Made by a program: the position numbers and the translations under genes
Assembly (NCBI GenBank): GCA_026122225.1
Contig: JANEZZ010001676.1
Location: forward strand, 1,178,001 to 1,242,000
Reading direction: 5' to 3'
Length of the DNA stretch: 64,000 nucleotides
DNA from: Heloderma charlesbogerti
Lineage: Eukaryota; Chordata; Lepidosauria; Squamata; Helodermatidae
Part shown: piece after piece, positions 21,163-31,020 of the stretch
Layout: the number at the start of each line of letters is the position of its first letter
How positions within the stretch are numbered: the first letter of the stretch is position 1
Notes under the pieces: model-generated
What the model was told of the DNA's origin: nothing
What the model saw: the letters and a program-made list of their open reading frames with translations, nothing else
Database searches by the model: none

Positions 21163-21987
21163 CAAACCCATAGCGGTGACCAACCAGGAAAGAGATCTTG
21201 GGGTGGTGGTGGACAGCTCAATGAAGATGTCGACCCAGTATGCAGCCTCTATAAAAAGGCAAAATCCATGATAGGCATAATTAGAAAAGGAATTAAGAAT
21301 AAAACTGCCAATATCATGCTGCCCTTATACAAATCTATGGTGCAAGCACACTTGGAATTCTGTGTGCAGTTCTGGTCACCACCCCTAAAAAAGGATATTG
21401 TAGAGCTGGAAAAAGTGCAGAAAAAGGCAACCAAAATGATCAAGGGGCTGGAGCATCTCCCCTGTGAGGGAAGGTTACAACAGCTGGGATTGTTTAGCTT
21501 GGAAAAGGGAGGGTAAGGGGAGAGATAATAGAGGTGTACAAAATTATGCATGGTGTGGAGAATGTGGAGAGGGAGAAATTTTTCTCCCTCATAATACTAG
21601 AACCTGGGCTCACCCCATGAAGCTGATTGGTGGGAGATTCAGGACAGATAAGAGGAAGCACTTCTTCACCCAGCATAGAGTTAAACTATGGAACTCACTA
21701 CCACAGGATGTAGTGATGGCCGCCAATTTGGATGGCTTTAAAAGAGGGTTAGACAAATTAGTGGAGGAAAAGGCTATCAGTGGGTACTAGTCCTAATGGC
21801 TATGTGCTACCTCCAGAACCAGAGGCAGTGAGCCTCTGTACACCAGTTGCTGGGGAACATGGGTGGGAGGGTGCTGTCGGGCTCGTGTCCTGGTTGACAG
21901 CTGGTTGGCCACTGTGTGAAGAGAATGCTGGCCTAGATGGACCCTTGGTCTGATCCAGCCTCAGGGCTCTTCTTATGTTCTTAGCTC
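21163..21987 (+). mobile_element. CR1-like LINE, ORF2 C-terminus and 3' end
   Basis: A reading frame with small disruptions encodes the end of a CR1-type reverse transcriptase ORF: ERDLGVVVDSSMKM, then [31 protein letters not shown] and later VKLWNSLPQDVVMAANLDG. The 3' UTR follows and ends 'ctggcctagatggacccttg', 'tcttcttatgttctta'. The copy is 5'-truncated and starts about 25 bp downstream of the exon 3 donor. In frame it is interrupted near 21515, so it is not active. Confidence 0.85.
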
Positions 21988-22373
21988 GCAGTCCTTCCTC
22001 CTTCCCTGTTCTGCTGGTGAATTTAGTGGGTGTGCAGAGCTTATCAAAGGGACAGCCCGGCCTGGCCCACATGTCCTGCTTCAGTTCTTCCTCAGTTTCA
22101 GAATGTGCGTGTGGCCAAATCCAGCCCTCCAGGGTTCTCTGGAATGCCATGCCTGAAATAGCACAAAAAGCAATAAACGGCATTTCAACAACGGGGGAAA
22201 AATCAGCAGTAGATCCAAGGAGCAAAATCAAAAGCCCAGCAAAATAAAAATCTTTACCTAAATATGCATATATACAGGTCAATAGCAGGTGAGGTGAGGG
22301 CAGTAGGACCAATTTCCTCAGAGCCTCACATCTGGAGCTGGCCACCTCAAGGCTGACAAACAGTACCCTTGGG

Positions 22374-22550
22374 GAAGGACCGTAGCTCAGAGGTAGAGCC
22401 CCTGCTTTGCATGCAGAAGGTCCCAGGTTCAATCCCCAGCATCTCCAGGTAGGGCAGGAAAAAGACTCCTACCTAAAACCCTGGAAAGCCGCTACCAGCA
22501 AGCAGTATTGAGCTAAATGGGCCGATTGTCTGACTTGGTGTGAGGTGACA
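22374..22550 (+). mobile_element. tRNA-derived SINE, near complete
   Basis: A pol III-type head is visible: an A-box-like 'tagctcagaggtagag' and a B-box 'ggttcaatcccc', after 'ttgcatgcagaaggtccc'. The body has 'atctccaggtagggcagg' and 'aaaccctggaaagccgctac', and the tail 'ttgagctaaatgggccgatt', 'gtctgacttgg'. It carries the family's CR1-like 3' segment. Confidence 0.8.
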
Positions 22551-22821
22551 GTTCAGCCTCCAGATCTTGAAAAGATCCTGCAAAGGAGAGCATTCCACAA
22601 CTGGGGTGCCACAGTTGAGAAGGCCCTGCCACCAGTTGCCACCTGTCTCCCTTTTCCAGGGGCAACACCTGTAAGCTCCGATGTTGTCTTCTTTTCCTAT
22701 TCCACCCGCACTCCAGTTCTGCTTAGGGGCAAGCTGTCTCTTCTGCTGAACAACTCTGCATTGTAACCTAAATGACCCTTTCTTTTTTTGTGTCCCTTTC
22801 CCTCCTTTTTTTTAAATGCAG

Positions 22822-22866
22822 GAATTACTTGAATTTTGTCACAGAAGAGATGATTAATCCTTACAG
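22822..22866 (+). CDS. SLC7A5: SLC7A5 exon 4 (coding)
   Basis: This 45-nt exon lies between acceptor AAATGCAG (ends 22821) and donor GTAAGTG (22867). It completes the Trp codon and encodes NYLNFVTEEMINPY plus two bases of an Arg codon. In LAT1 the Asn-Tyr directly after the TM6 Trp contact substrate, and the TEEM segment begins the loop to TM7. Identity to vertebrate LAT1 appears complete across these residues. The small size and split codons at both ends agree with the neighbours. Confidence 0.95.
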
Positions 22867-23213
22867 GTAAGTGTTTGCGTGAGTTTTTTAACTGAGAGTG
22901 GCCTGTTGATGATGGAGGGGGAAGAGAATTTGCCAAATTGGTGCTCTTTGAAGGGAATCCCTGTCTGTTTCATGCCGCATTTCCAGCCACTCTTGTGCAG
23001 TAAACTGCCCTATTGGCTATCTTGAGAAAAGGACAATAAAAAGAGTGGGGGTGAGGAGGGGACGTTGCCTTGTTCAGAAAGGCTCAGAATGACATTTGTG
23101 CACAACGCTTGTAGGACAGCATCTTTACACTTCTCTGCGCTGCATCTTCCGGTGCAATATCCTCCCTGGTTATCAAATACTGCTGTTCGCTTAAATGTGT
23201 TCCTGCCACTGCA

Positions 23214-23430
23214 TTGGGATGATGATGATTTACATTTCTATATTGCCCCATATCCAAAGCTCTCTGGGAGGTTTACAAAGATTAAAAACCATTAAAAATA
23301 CATTATACAAAGTGTAAAACCATTTACATAAGAACCTATAAACAGACAGCACACACAGACACAATATATATCTGAAACAATTTTAAGCAATCAACCTTCA
23401 AACAATTGCAAACATTCAAGAGGAATGCCT
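23214..23430 (-). mobile_element. L2-like LINE 3' tail
   Basis: On the plus strand it reads 'gatttacatttctatattgc', 'gctctctgggaggtttacaa', then A-rich sequence. This is the reverse of an L2-like 3' terminus. It is diverged and the boundaries are approximate. Confidence 0.45.
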
Positions 23431-24051
23431 TGCACTTAAGGAGAGAGGATTTGGCTTTTCAAGATGTATAGCGCCAAGCAGAGGTGTTGCGGGTCCCAGC
23501 CCTGAATCTGTTTCCTATTGCCCCAGTCTCTTTCCCAGAGCCCTGAGCGTCCGTCGGTGCCAATGGGAAGTTTTTCCTCTCAGCTTAGTTGCTGTGCAAG
23601 GGGCAATTTTCAAGGGGGATTGTGGCTGGAGAGAGAAGGGTTAATTCTCCCCTTTCCCCCAGGTTGCAATCCCCCATCCGCACCCCACAAAATCTTCCCC
23701 TGCGTGGTAATTCAGCTTAGAAAGTAACTTTCTCCATTGGTTTGGGATGATCTGGGTCAGGTGCAAATTAATTTTAGAATTATTTATTTGAGACGGTTTG
23801 GATGAGAAATGAATTGGCTGGCTTTGCCTCCTGTGAAATTCTAAAGAAACCCGAGTAATTCTTTCTCAGTATGCATATATAGACATTAGTTATGCAGATG
23901 TGACGCTGACTTGTGTCCTATGGCCTGGGCTTCGAAGGGCGCGTGGAAGCTATAATACCAGGAGAGGCTGAAAGGCCATCTTAGGAATTGCTTGCGAAAT
24001 CTCTTTACCTGGCCCCTCCGTGGTGTTAACACACATCCTGTCTCCCCTCAG

Positions 24052-24175
24052 AAACTTGCCTCTGGCCATCATCATTTCTCTGCCCATCGTGACCCTGGTT
24101 TACGTGTTGACCAACCTGGCTTACTTCACGACCCTGACGGTGGATGAGATGCTATCCTCCGAAGCCGTTGCCGTG
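24052..24175 (+). CDS. SLC7A5: SLC7A5 exon 5 (coding)
   Basis: The acceptor is TCTCCCCTCAG (ends 24051). It completes an Arg codon and then encodes [19 protein letters not shown] and [22 protein letters not shown]. This is TM7 and the following extracellular loop. The family is well matched, with variation only in the loop (TVDEM). The exon ends on a complete GTG codon and the donor is GTAAAATG (24176), weaker than the others in this gene because position +5 is not G. No alternative donor that keeps the LAT1 frame is visible nearby. Confidence 0.95.
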
Positions 24176-25102
24176 GTAAAATGAAAAAATGAGTCACTCG
24201 GGGACGGCGGCTTGCTATCTAGATGGCTCCCCCAGCTTTTCAGCGTTTCCCCGTGCGCTGGCTAAGCGGGTCGTGCTATCTCAGGGTGCCAGTCCCTCCC
24301 CCGGAGTCAGAGAATGAGGCCCTGGCTCATGTGATGATGAGCTGGGATAAGTGAGTGAGGTAGCCAGGAAATGCGTCTCTGAGACACCAACGCTGGTTAT
24401 AAATATGAAGACGCACCGCTGGCTGTGCAATCTCATGATCAGTTACCAAAGTGACATCTTCCTCTATTGACCTTAGATGGCTTCTCTCTTTTCCCCTTTT
24501 TTTTCTGTTTTGGATAAGGCCAGCTGTTGAAACCTTTACTGGCTTGTGGGTTGCTTGTAATTTTAAACTGTTAAGAGCACACAGCTGCTTCAGATTACAT
24601 AAGCATGTCTACTCAGCCATAAAGCTGGTTGGGTGGCTGCACGACAGTTACCTTTTCTCAGCCTTATGTGCCTCACAGGCTGATTATTGAAACTAAAATG
24701 CAAGGCGGGGGCAGGGGGGATTGTGTACCAGGAAGAGTGGATAAAAATGTGACGAGATGCCTTTCTAGCCTTTGCAAAACGCTTCGCGGCATTAACGCTA
24801 ACCTTCACAATGACCCTGCAAGGTAGATCACTGCAATTCATAATTTGCAGGTGGGGGAAACCGAGCCTGATTGGGCAAGTCACTATGCCTCATGTCGCTG
24901 AGGGTGGGATTTGAACTCTTGTCTCCTGGGTTAAGTCTCATTCTCTGCCTGTTTAACCGCATTGGCTTGCAAATACGATTCACACCATGCCCCGCTGTCT
25001 CCCCTGCGTGTACCACCAGGTTTCGGTTTCTTCAGATGCTAAGGTTGTGGTGCCTTTCTAGGTGAATTGTTGACCATCTCTTTCCTCCTGGTCCGCTCAT
25101 AG

Positions 25103-25206
25103 GACTTTGGGAACTATCACCTGGGTGTCATGTCTTGGATCATTCCCGTCTTTGTCGGCCTGTCGTGCTTCGGCTCTGTCAATGGGTCGCTCTTCACTTC
25201 TTCTAG
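25103..25206 (+). CDS. SLC7A5: SLC7A5 exon 6 (coding)
   Basis: The acceptor is CGCTCATAG (ends 25102) and the donor GTACGT (25207). It starts on a full codon and encodes [20 protein letters not shown] and [14 protein letters not shown], then two bases of Arg. This is TM8 of LAT1, and the Cys in GLSCFGS (human C335) is a known reactive cysteine near the binding site. The following [11 protein letters not shown] motif is characteristic of the L-type transporter family. Confidence 0.96.
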
Positions 25207-25619
25207 GTACGTTTCTTGCGCCACGCTGCAGTACAGCTGCTGCAACAGGACGATCTCCTGGGGCAATTGAAAGGTGGAAATAGGAGCCCAGGGCAGGCTG
25301 TGCTTCTCCAGACAATCAAAAATATTTCTCCAGGATCATTAAGGAATGCGTTCCTGCCGTCTGTCTGTTCATACGTGGCTTTTTGTCCTGGAATATACCT
25401 AGAGATGTAAAATGTCCAGAAATTTTGAAGTCATGGGGAAAACTGGGTTTTCGCCCCAATTCTTCCTGCCAGGAAAAAAAAGAGCAATTCTGGAAGGAAA
25501 TGAGATACATACAATACTAACATTCTTATCAAAGCTACACTCATTTAAGTGCTTTAACAACATAAAATGCATGGTTTCTAACTTATCTGCTAACAATCTG
25601 GCATGTTTACAAAGTTTAT

Positions 25620-25805
25620 AGACTACAGTCCTATACATGTTTACTCTGAAGTAAGGGCCACTCTAATCTGCTCCCAGGTAAGCATGCATAAGATTGCAGC
25701 CTCAAAAGTATAAATGCCTTACAGTGCAACCCTATACATGGCTACTCAGGAGTAAGCCCCATCGAGCTTCATGGGACTTACTCTGTGATCAGTGTGTACA
25801 GGTTT
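25620..25805. mobile_element. Two tandem family C short MITEs
   Basis: Two consecutive copies are present: about 25620-25702 ('cagtcctatacatgtttact', 'gctcccaggtaagcatgc', 'ataagattgcagcc') and about 25722-25803 ('gtgcaaccctatacatggct', 'actcaggagtaagcccc', 'catgggacttactctgtg'). Each is an inverted-repeat segment of about 80 bp. This family is typical of reptile introns. Confidence 0.6.
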
Positions 25806-25960
25806 TGTACGAGCAAAAGGGCAGCAGATGCAGGAAACTTGCTTTTAGTAACTCCAAATTAGAACAGAGATCACCAGAAGAAAGCAGTCCACAATCCACA
25901 ACAATTCTGTTATGAAGACAACAGCACATTCTTGGTGCAGAAATGCATCTTTCTTTTAAG

Positions 25961-26290
25961 AACATAAGAAGAGCCCTGCTGGATCAGACCAAGGGTCCAT
26001 CTAGTTCAGCATTCTGTTTGCACAGTGGCCAGCCAGCTGCCCACGGGAAACCCACAGGCAGGACGAGTGCAACAGCACCCTCCTGCCCATGTTCCCCAGC
26101 GACTGGTGCACATAGGCTCACTGCTTCTGGTACTGGAGGGGAGCGCATAGCCATCAGGACTATGAGCTATGGACAGCCGCCTCCTCCAGGAATTTGTCCA
26201 TTCCCCTTTAAAGCCATCCAAATTTGTGGCCATTACTACACCTTGCAGTAGCAAACTCCACAGTTCAACACGCCGGAGTGAAAGCAACTT
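25961..26290 (-). mobile_element. CR1-like LINE 3' end, ending near exon 7 acceptor
   Basis: The reverse complement carries the CR1-like 3' end: 'tggatggctttaaaggggaa', 'ctagatggacccttggtctg', 'atccagcagggctcttctta', 'tgttctt'. Relative to 21163-21987 it is a 3'-terminal, inverted copy. Its 5' truncation point lies about 38 bp upstream of the exon 7 acceptor (26328). Confidence 0.8.
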
Positions 26291-26328
26291 AAATTAACTG
26301 CAGGATTTTCACTCTCTCTTCCTCTCAG

Positions 26329-26425
26329 GCTTTTCTTTGTTGGTGCCCGTGAGGGTCACCTGCCCTCGGTTCTGTCCATGATTCACCCCAGGCTCCTCAC
26401 ACCGGTGCCTTCCCTCATCTTCACG
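26329..26425 (+). CDS. SLC7A5: SLC7A5 exon 7 (coding)
   Basis: It is bordered by CTCTCTTCCTCTCAG and GTAAGG. It completes an Arg codon and encodes [20 protein letters not shown] and [12 protein letters not shown]. This covers the conserved cytoplasmic loop between TM8 and TM9, with the GAREGHLP motif typical of HAT light chains, and the start of TM9. Substitutions against mammals are conservative (for example Gly-Ala-Arg where mammals have Gly-Ser-Arg). Confidence 0.96.
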
Positions 26426-26498
26426 GTAAGGGTGTGCAAAAGAATGCGCAGTTTGCTCTGGGGGTGGGGGACAGGGGAGGGTGTAAAGAGGAAATAAG

Positions 26499-26882
26499 GG
26501 GTCTCCAACCTTTCTGGGTCAGTAGGCACATGTGGAATTTTGAGGGAGTGTTGTGGGTGCTCTTACAAAATGGCTGCGGGGGGGGGGGGGATGGCTGGTC
26601 ACAAAGCACTCGTCTCCGAGAAGGAAAACTGGTGAAAGGTGACTTGCCCCAGAATCTTACGACCAAGGCAGAGGTGGGGGCTGAGCTCCAAACACAAAAC
26701 CACCCTTTGGAACCTAAACGAAGATGGTACTGGAGGGCAGCTCTTTGCTTTGCAGCATGGCAGTGTCCCAGTTTAAAAAGCATTTTCAAAATGTTAAAAA
26801 ATGAAAGTAAAACCAGGAAAGGCTGGGAGCCTGATGGGTGCCTAGAGAGATGTCCATGGGGACCACCACCTTGCAAACCCCA
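26499..26882. mobile_element. hAT-like MITE (family D)
   Basis: It begins 'gggtctccaacctttctggg', 'tcagtaggcacatgtgg' and ends 'ccatggggaccaccaccttg', 'caaacccc'. The flanks GAAATAAG and GAAATAAT match at 7 of 8 positions. Family D also appears at 42226-42549 and, inverted, at about 29965-30250. A poly-G run of about 13 lies inside. Confidence 0.6.
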
Positions 26883-26977
26883 GAAATAATGGTTCTGTGG
26901 ACCAGTAGATTCCTTCGCTCCTTAATTTCAGCGGTCTGTTTCCTTTTTCCTCTTCTCACCCCCGCCCCAATCTCCAG

Positions 26978-27127
26978 TGCATCATGACTTTGCTCTATGC
27001 CTTCTCCAACGACATCTTCTCAGTGATCAACTTCTTCAGCTTCTTCAACTGGCTCTGCGTGGCCCTGGCCATCATCGGCATGCTGTGGCTGCGCTATAAG
27101 CACCCGGAGCTGGAGAGACCCATCCGG
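26978..27127 (+). CDS. SLC7A5: SLC7A5 exon 8 (coding)
   Basis: The acceptor is CAATCTCCAG (ends 26977) and the donor GTGAGG (27128). The exon is exactly 50 codons: CIMTLLYAFSNDIFSVINFF, SFFNWLCVALAIIGMLWLR and YKHPELERPIR. This is the end of TM9, TM10 (FFSFFNWLCVALAIIGM) and the cytoplasmic loop (PELERPI) before TM11. It starts and ends on codon boundaries, so skipping would remove 50 residues without a frameshift. Confidence 0.96.
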
Positions 27128-27235
27128 GTGAGGGCAACGCAGTGTCAGAAGCGCCCGGGTCCTGCACGCACCAGACCGGGATGGGCCGTTCTGGGATTCA
27201 TTTTGCGGTGTATAAACTTAAACCGTGGGCGGGAA

Positions 27236-27345
27236 GCCTTGCACCCTTTGAATGTTTTGGGCTGCAACCCCCATCGGCCCAGCCAGCATGGCCAGGGATT
27301 ATGGGAGTTGTAGTCAGAGATATCTGGAGGGGCATCACTTTGTCT
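27236..27345. mobile_element. Foldback hAT-like MITE (family A)
   Basis: The arms are 'tttgaatgttttgggctgca', 'acccccatcg' on the left and 'atgggagttgtagtcagaga', 'tatctggagggg' on the right. It lies in the 511-bp intron 8. Confidence 0.65.
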
Positions 27346-27638
27346 TCCCCGAGGGTGTCGGACTCTTTCAGCCCGGGGGCCAAATTCCATTATCCTGGGC
27401 TGCCCCCACAAGGAACTCTGGGAATCACAGCTCTGTAACATGACTAGGGAGCTAAGAGATGATTCTCGGCACCGTCTGAAAAACTAGTTCCCGAAAGCAA
27501 CCATTCCTAAGCGCCTGTTCAGATGAAGCCGTGTCAGTCCAGTCAGATAGGGGTATTTTTAGCGTAGAAATGGGCTGAACGCCTTTCATACTTCCCTGAC
27601 TTTAACATTTCGTCCCCTTCTTGTTTCCTTGTGCACAG

Positions 27639-27816
27639 GTCAACTTCATTTTGCCCGTCTTCTTCATCCTTGCCTGCATCTTTCTCATCGTTGTCTCCTT
27701 CTGGATGACTCCGAAGGAGTGTGGGATCGGCTTTGCTATTATTTTCAGTGGGGTCCCGGTTTACTACATCGGCGTCTGGTGGCAAAACAAACCCAAGTGG
27801 CTTCTTCAGGGCATAT
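27639..27816 (+). CDS. SLC7A5: SLC7A5 exon 9 (coding)
   Basis: The acceptor is CTTGTGCACAG (ends 27638) and the donor GTGAGT (27817). It encodes [40 protein letters not shown] and [19 protein letters not shown]. This covers TM11, the short TM11-12 loop, TM12 and the start of the cytoplasmic tail. The KPKWLLQGI motif marks the LAT1 C-terminal region. The last base (T) of the exon joins AC of exon 10 to make a Tyr codon, where I recall Phe in human LAT1. Confidence 0.96.
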
Positions 27817-27929
27817 GTGAGTACAATTCGCCAACTTACAGGGCACTGTGGGGGTGCCAGGAGAGGAACCCGCATTCTTGAACCGCTGCTGAATGGTGTT
27901 TGTGCTTTTAACTTAGAGCTACAACCTGT

Positions 27930-28985
27930 TAGCTTGCGTCTGAAGATGACCTAAGGGTCTGAGCAGGTACATACAGGAGGAGACATTCCTTTAGATACTC
28001 CAGTCCCAAGCTGTTTAGGGCTTCTAAAGGTCAACACCAACACTTCAATTTCGCTCGGAGACAGACTAGAAGCCAGTGCGTGTGTCGAAGCATGCCATCG
28101 CATGATCGTATCAGCCAGTCCCAGTTAGTAGCCTAGCAGCTCTGTTTTGAACTAACTGACGTTTCTGAACCATATTCAGAGGTAGGCCCACATACAACAC
28201 ATTGCAGTAATCCACCCATGAGGTTACCAGAGGGTGGATAACTGTCGCCAGACTATCTCTGTCCAGATACGGTTTCAGCTGGTATATCAACCTAAGCTGA
28301 TAAAAGGTGCTCATGGTAACCTAGGCCTCCTGGGTGTCCAGTGATAGTGCTGGATCCAAGAGAACCCCCAAATGACAAACCTTATCCTTTAGGGGTAGTG
28401 TAACCCCCTGAAGAACGGTGTATCCCCCTCAAGAATCACTCATCTGGGCAGAAAAACCACCTCCTAACACTACCTCCATCTTGTGTAGATTGAGTCTTAG
28501 TTTATTGGCCCTCATCCTATCCATGGGCACGACCGGGCCCACTAACCCGGATTTGAAAAAAAGGAGAGATAGAGCTGGGTGTCATCTGCATATTGGCGAC
28601 ACCTCAGTCTGTATCTCAGAATAACCTCCCTCAGCAGTTTCATGTATGTGTTGAAACGCATGGGGGATTAAATAGAGCGCGGTGGCACCTCATGGCGTAA
28701 TAGCCAGGGACAGAGCAATAATCCCCCAGCACCACCTTCTGGAATCTGCCATCCAAGTGGGAGCGGAACCACTGCAGCACAGGACTGCCAACTCCCAGCC
28801 CAGAGAACCGATCCAGAAGGAAGCCATGGTAGATGGTATCGAAAGCTGCCAAGAGGTCCAAGACCACCAACAGGGTTGCACTCCTGCTGTCCCCCTCTCA
28901 GCAAACGTCATCCCACGGGATGACCAGGGCAATTTCTATTCCAAATCTGGGTCTAAGGCCGGATTGAAATGGATCTAGAAAATCG
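27930..28985 (-). mobile_element. L2-like LINE, RT to near 3' end, pseudogenic
   Basis: Minus-strand frames run 5' to 3' from 28985. First comes the RT segment LDLLAAFDT (28870-28640) with GLGVGSPVLQWFRS. Next, with frame shifts, comes RQYADDTQLYLS at about 28600-28560, carrying the catalytic YADD. Then comes FYQLRLIYQLKPYLDRDSL through QKRQLVQNRAARLLTGTG (28314-28111). The order matches L2-type LINEs. Frame breaks between these blocks show it is not functional. Confidence 0.75.
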
Positions 28986-29085
28986 AGTTCATCCAAGAAT
29001 GCCTGGAGGTGATCAGCAAAATCCATGCAGATTGTGTTGATGAAACACACTTAGCTGGGAGTAAGTCCCAATGAACTCAGCGGAG

Positions 29086-29185
29086 GCTATGTCCAAGAGA
29101 GCTTCGGCTATTGGGCAGTATAGAAATGGAATGGAATGGAATGAATGAATGAACGAACGAACAAACGAACGAATAAATTAATAAT
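29086..29185 (+). mobile_element. L2-like LINE tail with (GAAC)n microsatellite
   Basis: 'gggcagtatagaaatggaat' is followed by degenerate 'gaatg', 'aatg', 'gaac', 'aaac' units. This is the usual simple-repeat end of an L2-like element, with the repeat expanded and mutated. Confidence 0.5.
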
Positions 29186-29260
29186 AGACATGTATGGGAT
29201 TGCACTGTATATCAACTAAGATTCCTGTAACTTGAAGTCAGCCCTCGTTCCACTACCACA

Positions 29261-29365
29261 GCCTTCCCAACCTGGTGCCCTCCAGATGGGTTGACCTGCA
29301 ACACCCTTCAACAGTGGGACTTGCATGCAGCCCAACATCTGGAGGGCACCAGGTTGGGGATTGCT
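29261..29365. mobile_element. Foldback hAT-like MITE (family A)
   Basis: The outer arms are nearly perfect ('cccaacctggtgccctccag' against 'tggagggcaccaggttggg'). The interior is diverged. Confidence 0.7.
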
Positions 29366-29504
29366 ATACTTCCATCTAGTTCAGTAGCACTCTGAGCTGT
29401 GTGAGAAGAGCTGCTGTTGCCAGGGCTAGTGGATATGTTGTGATCCCTCAGAAAGTGGTACTGGATGCAGGTTCCTGAGGGTGTCCTGGAAAGCTGTCTT
29501 GTAC

Positions 29505-29681
29505 CAGGTCTGACTGTCTTGTCTAAGCCAGTATTGTCTTCTCCAATGAGCAGTTGCTCCCTGGGATCTCTCCCATTACCAGCTGCGTGGTGCCTTTTTA
29601 ATTGGAGGCACCAGGGATTGCACCTGGGACTTCCTGCATGCACAGCATATGCTCTACCCCTGAACTACGCTCCCTCCCAGC
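29505..29681 (-). mobile_element. tRNA-derived SINE, interrupted by a hAT MITE
   Basis: On the minus strand the head reads 'tagttcaggggtagagcata', with 'tgcatgcaggaagtccc' and the B-box-like 'ggtgcaatccc'. It is cut at 29681 by the MITE at 29682-29938. Confidence 0.65.
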
Positions 29682-29938
29682 CAGGGCCGGCCCTACCGTT
29701 AGGCAGTGAGGCAGCTGCCTCAGGCAGCAGATTTTGAGTGAGATGAAAGGCAGCAAATTGATAATGATTGAATTTATTATTATTGCATTTTTACTCCCAG
29801 GGAGAAGCACTGGTGGGGTTTTCTGCCTCACGCACCAAAATAACTTGGCCATGCCTGGATACTAAACACCTTGACTTGGCGAGAGGGGCGCCACTTCCTA
29901 GTCTGCCTCAGGCAGCAAAATGTCTCGGGCTGGCCCTG
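29682..29938. mobile_element. hAT-like MITE (family E) with perfect 8-bp TSD
   Basis: This 257-bp element starts 'cagggccggccctaccg' and ends 'gtctcgggctggccctg', with TIRs of about 12-14 bp. The subterminal 'ctgcctcaggcagca' is present near both ends. CTCCCAGC flanks it exactly on both sides (29674-29681 and 29939-29946). Confidence 0.8.
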
Positions 29939-29964
29939 CTCCCAGCTTTCATTTGAACCCGGGG

Positions 29965-30250
29965 TATCCAGTTTGGTGCCTGGGGACACCAGTGCGCCCA
30001 CAGACCTCTCTCTTGGTGCCTGCCAGGCTCCCTGTTCCTCCTGATTTTTTTAAATTAAAAAAACAATTTCTTTTTAAATTGAGAAGCTGGCATGCTGCAT
30101 TACTTTTCACCGGTTTGCCTTTGGGGAAATGGGTGTTGGCAGCTATTTTATGAATGGGCAAGGCTCCCCTGTAGCCATTTTGTGAGAGCGCCCACAACAC
30201 TTTTAAAACTCCAAATGTGCCCACTGACTCAGAACGTTTGGAGACCCTTG
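29965..30250. mobile_element. hAT-like MITE (family D), inverted copy
   Basis: The same family as 26499, in opposite orientation: it starts 'atccagtttggtgcctgggg' and ends 'ccaaatgtgcccactgactc', 'agaacgtttggagaccct'. A T/A-rich block (30040-30080) lies inside. Boundaries are approximate. Confidence 0.5.
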
Positions 30251-30429
30251 TATATTTTGCATGTATGTATATATAAAGCTCCTAGACATTGTGGTTCTAG
30301 AGGTATGCTTGAAAATGTCTGGGCCGTGCCTGCTGAAAATCGCAGAGGCTAGAGTGGTGGCTGAATTTAAGATGTCCTGTGCCAACATGATTTAATTAAG
30401 ATGTCCCGTGCCAAAAAGATAGAACTTAA

Positions 30430-30620
30430 CAGGGTAGCCTTTTATTATTATCAGGGTAGCCTTTTATTATAAAATAATAATATTTATTTATTATTATAAA
30501 ATATTATTTATTATTATAAAATAATATTTATTTATTATTATCAGGCTAGCGTGTTATTATTATCAGCCTAGCCTAGCCTGTTATTATTACCTGTTGTTTG
30601 CAACATATTATTATTATCTG
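30430..30620. repeat. (TTATTA)-rich low-complexity tract
   Basis: Imperfect tandem repeats of ATTATT/TTTATTATTA with interspersed 'cagggtagcc', 'caggctagc' and 'agcctagcctg'. It continues into an L2-like region. No coding potential. Confidence 0.7.
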
Positions 30621-30759
30621 TATACCAACCAAATGGCAAATGCCCGCGGGGCAGTTTACAACCAGTTTACAATAATAATTAAAGACTCTGTTATTCCAGC
30701 AGGCCTTCCCTTTTTAGAACTCTCACTCCTCTTTGTTGATGGTTACATACTGTTTTTAT

Positions 30760-31020
30760 GCTGTACTGTTTCTATTGTTGGGTTTCTTGTTAAACTGTTT
30801 TTAACTTTGTACACTGCCTAGAGTATTTTGTATATAGGCGGGTTATAAATTGAATAAAAATAATAATAATGATAATAATTACCATAAAACCAAACAATAA
30901 TATAATAAAAAATAAATATAATAATACAACAAGACAAGAATCAGAATAATACAATATTAAACATTAGAAACTTAAAAAAAAATAACTTTGAGGAGCCAGC
31001 AGTAAAACTAATAAAACAAC
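30760..31020 (+). mobile_element. L2-like LINE tail and A-rich low complexity
   Basis: 'taaactgtttttaactttgt', 'acactgcctagagtattttg', 'tataggcgggttataaattg' then AATAATAAT... This matches an L2-like 3' end with its simple tail. Confidence 0.5.

Noticed and set aside
21464..21790. Frame with KLWNSLPQDVVMAANLDGFK as a host gene
   Set aside because: This is the C-terminus of a CR1-like LINE ORF, repeated at 35798, 40780 and 56595.
22374..22450. Possible tRNA gene (A-box and B-box like motifs)
   Set aside because: The cloverleaf is not complete and the sequence continues into a SINE body and tail shared by many copies.
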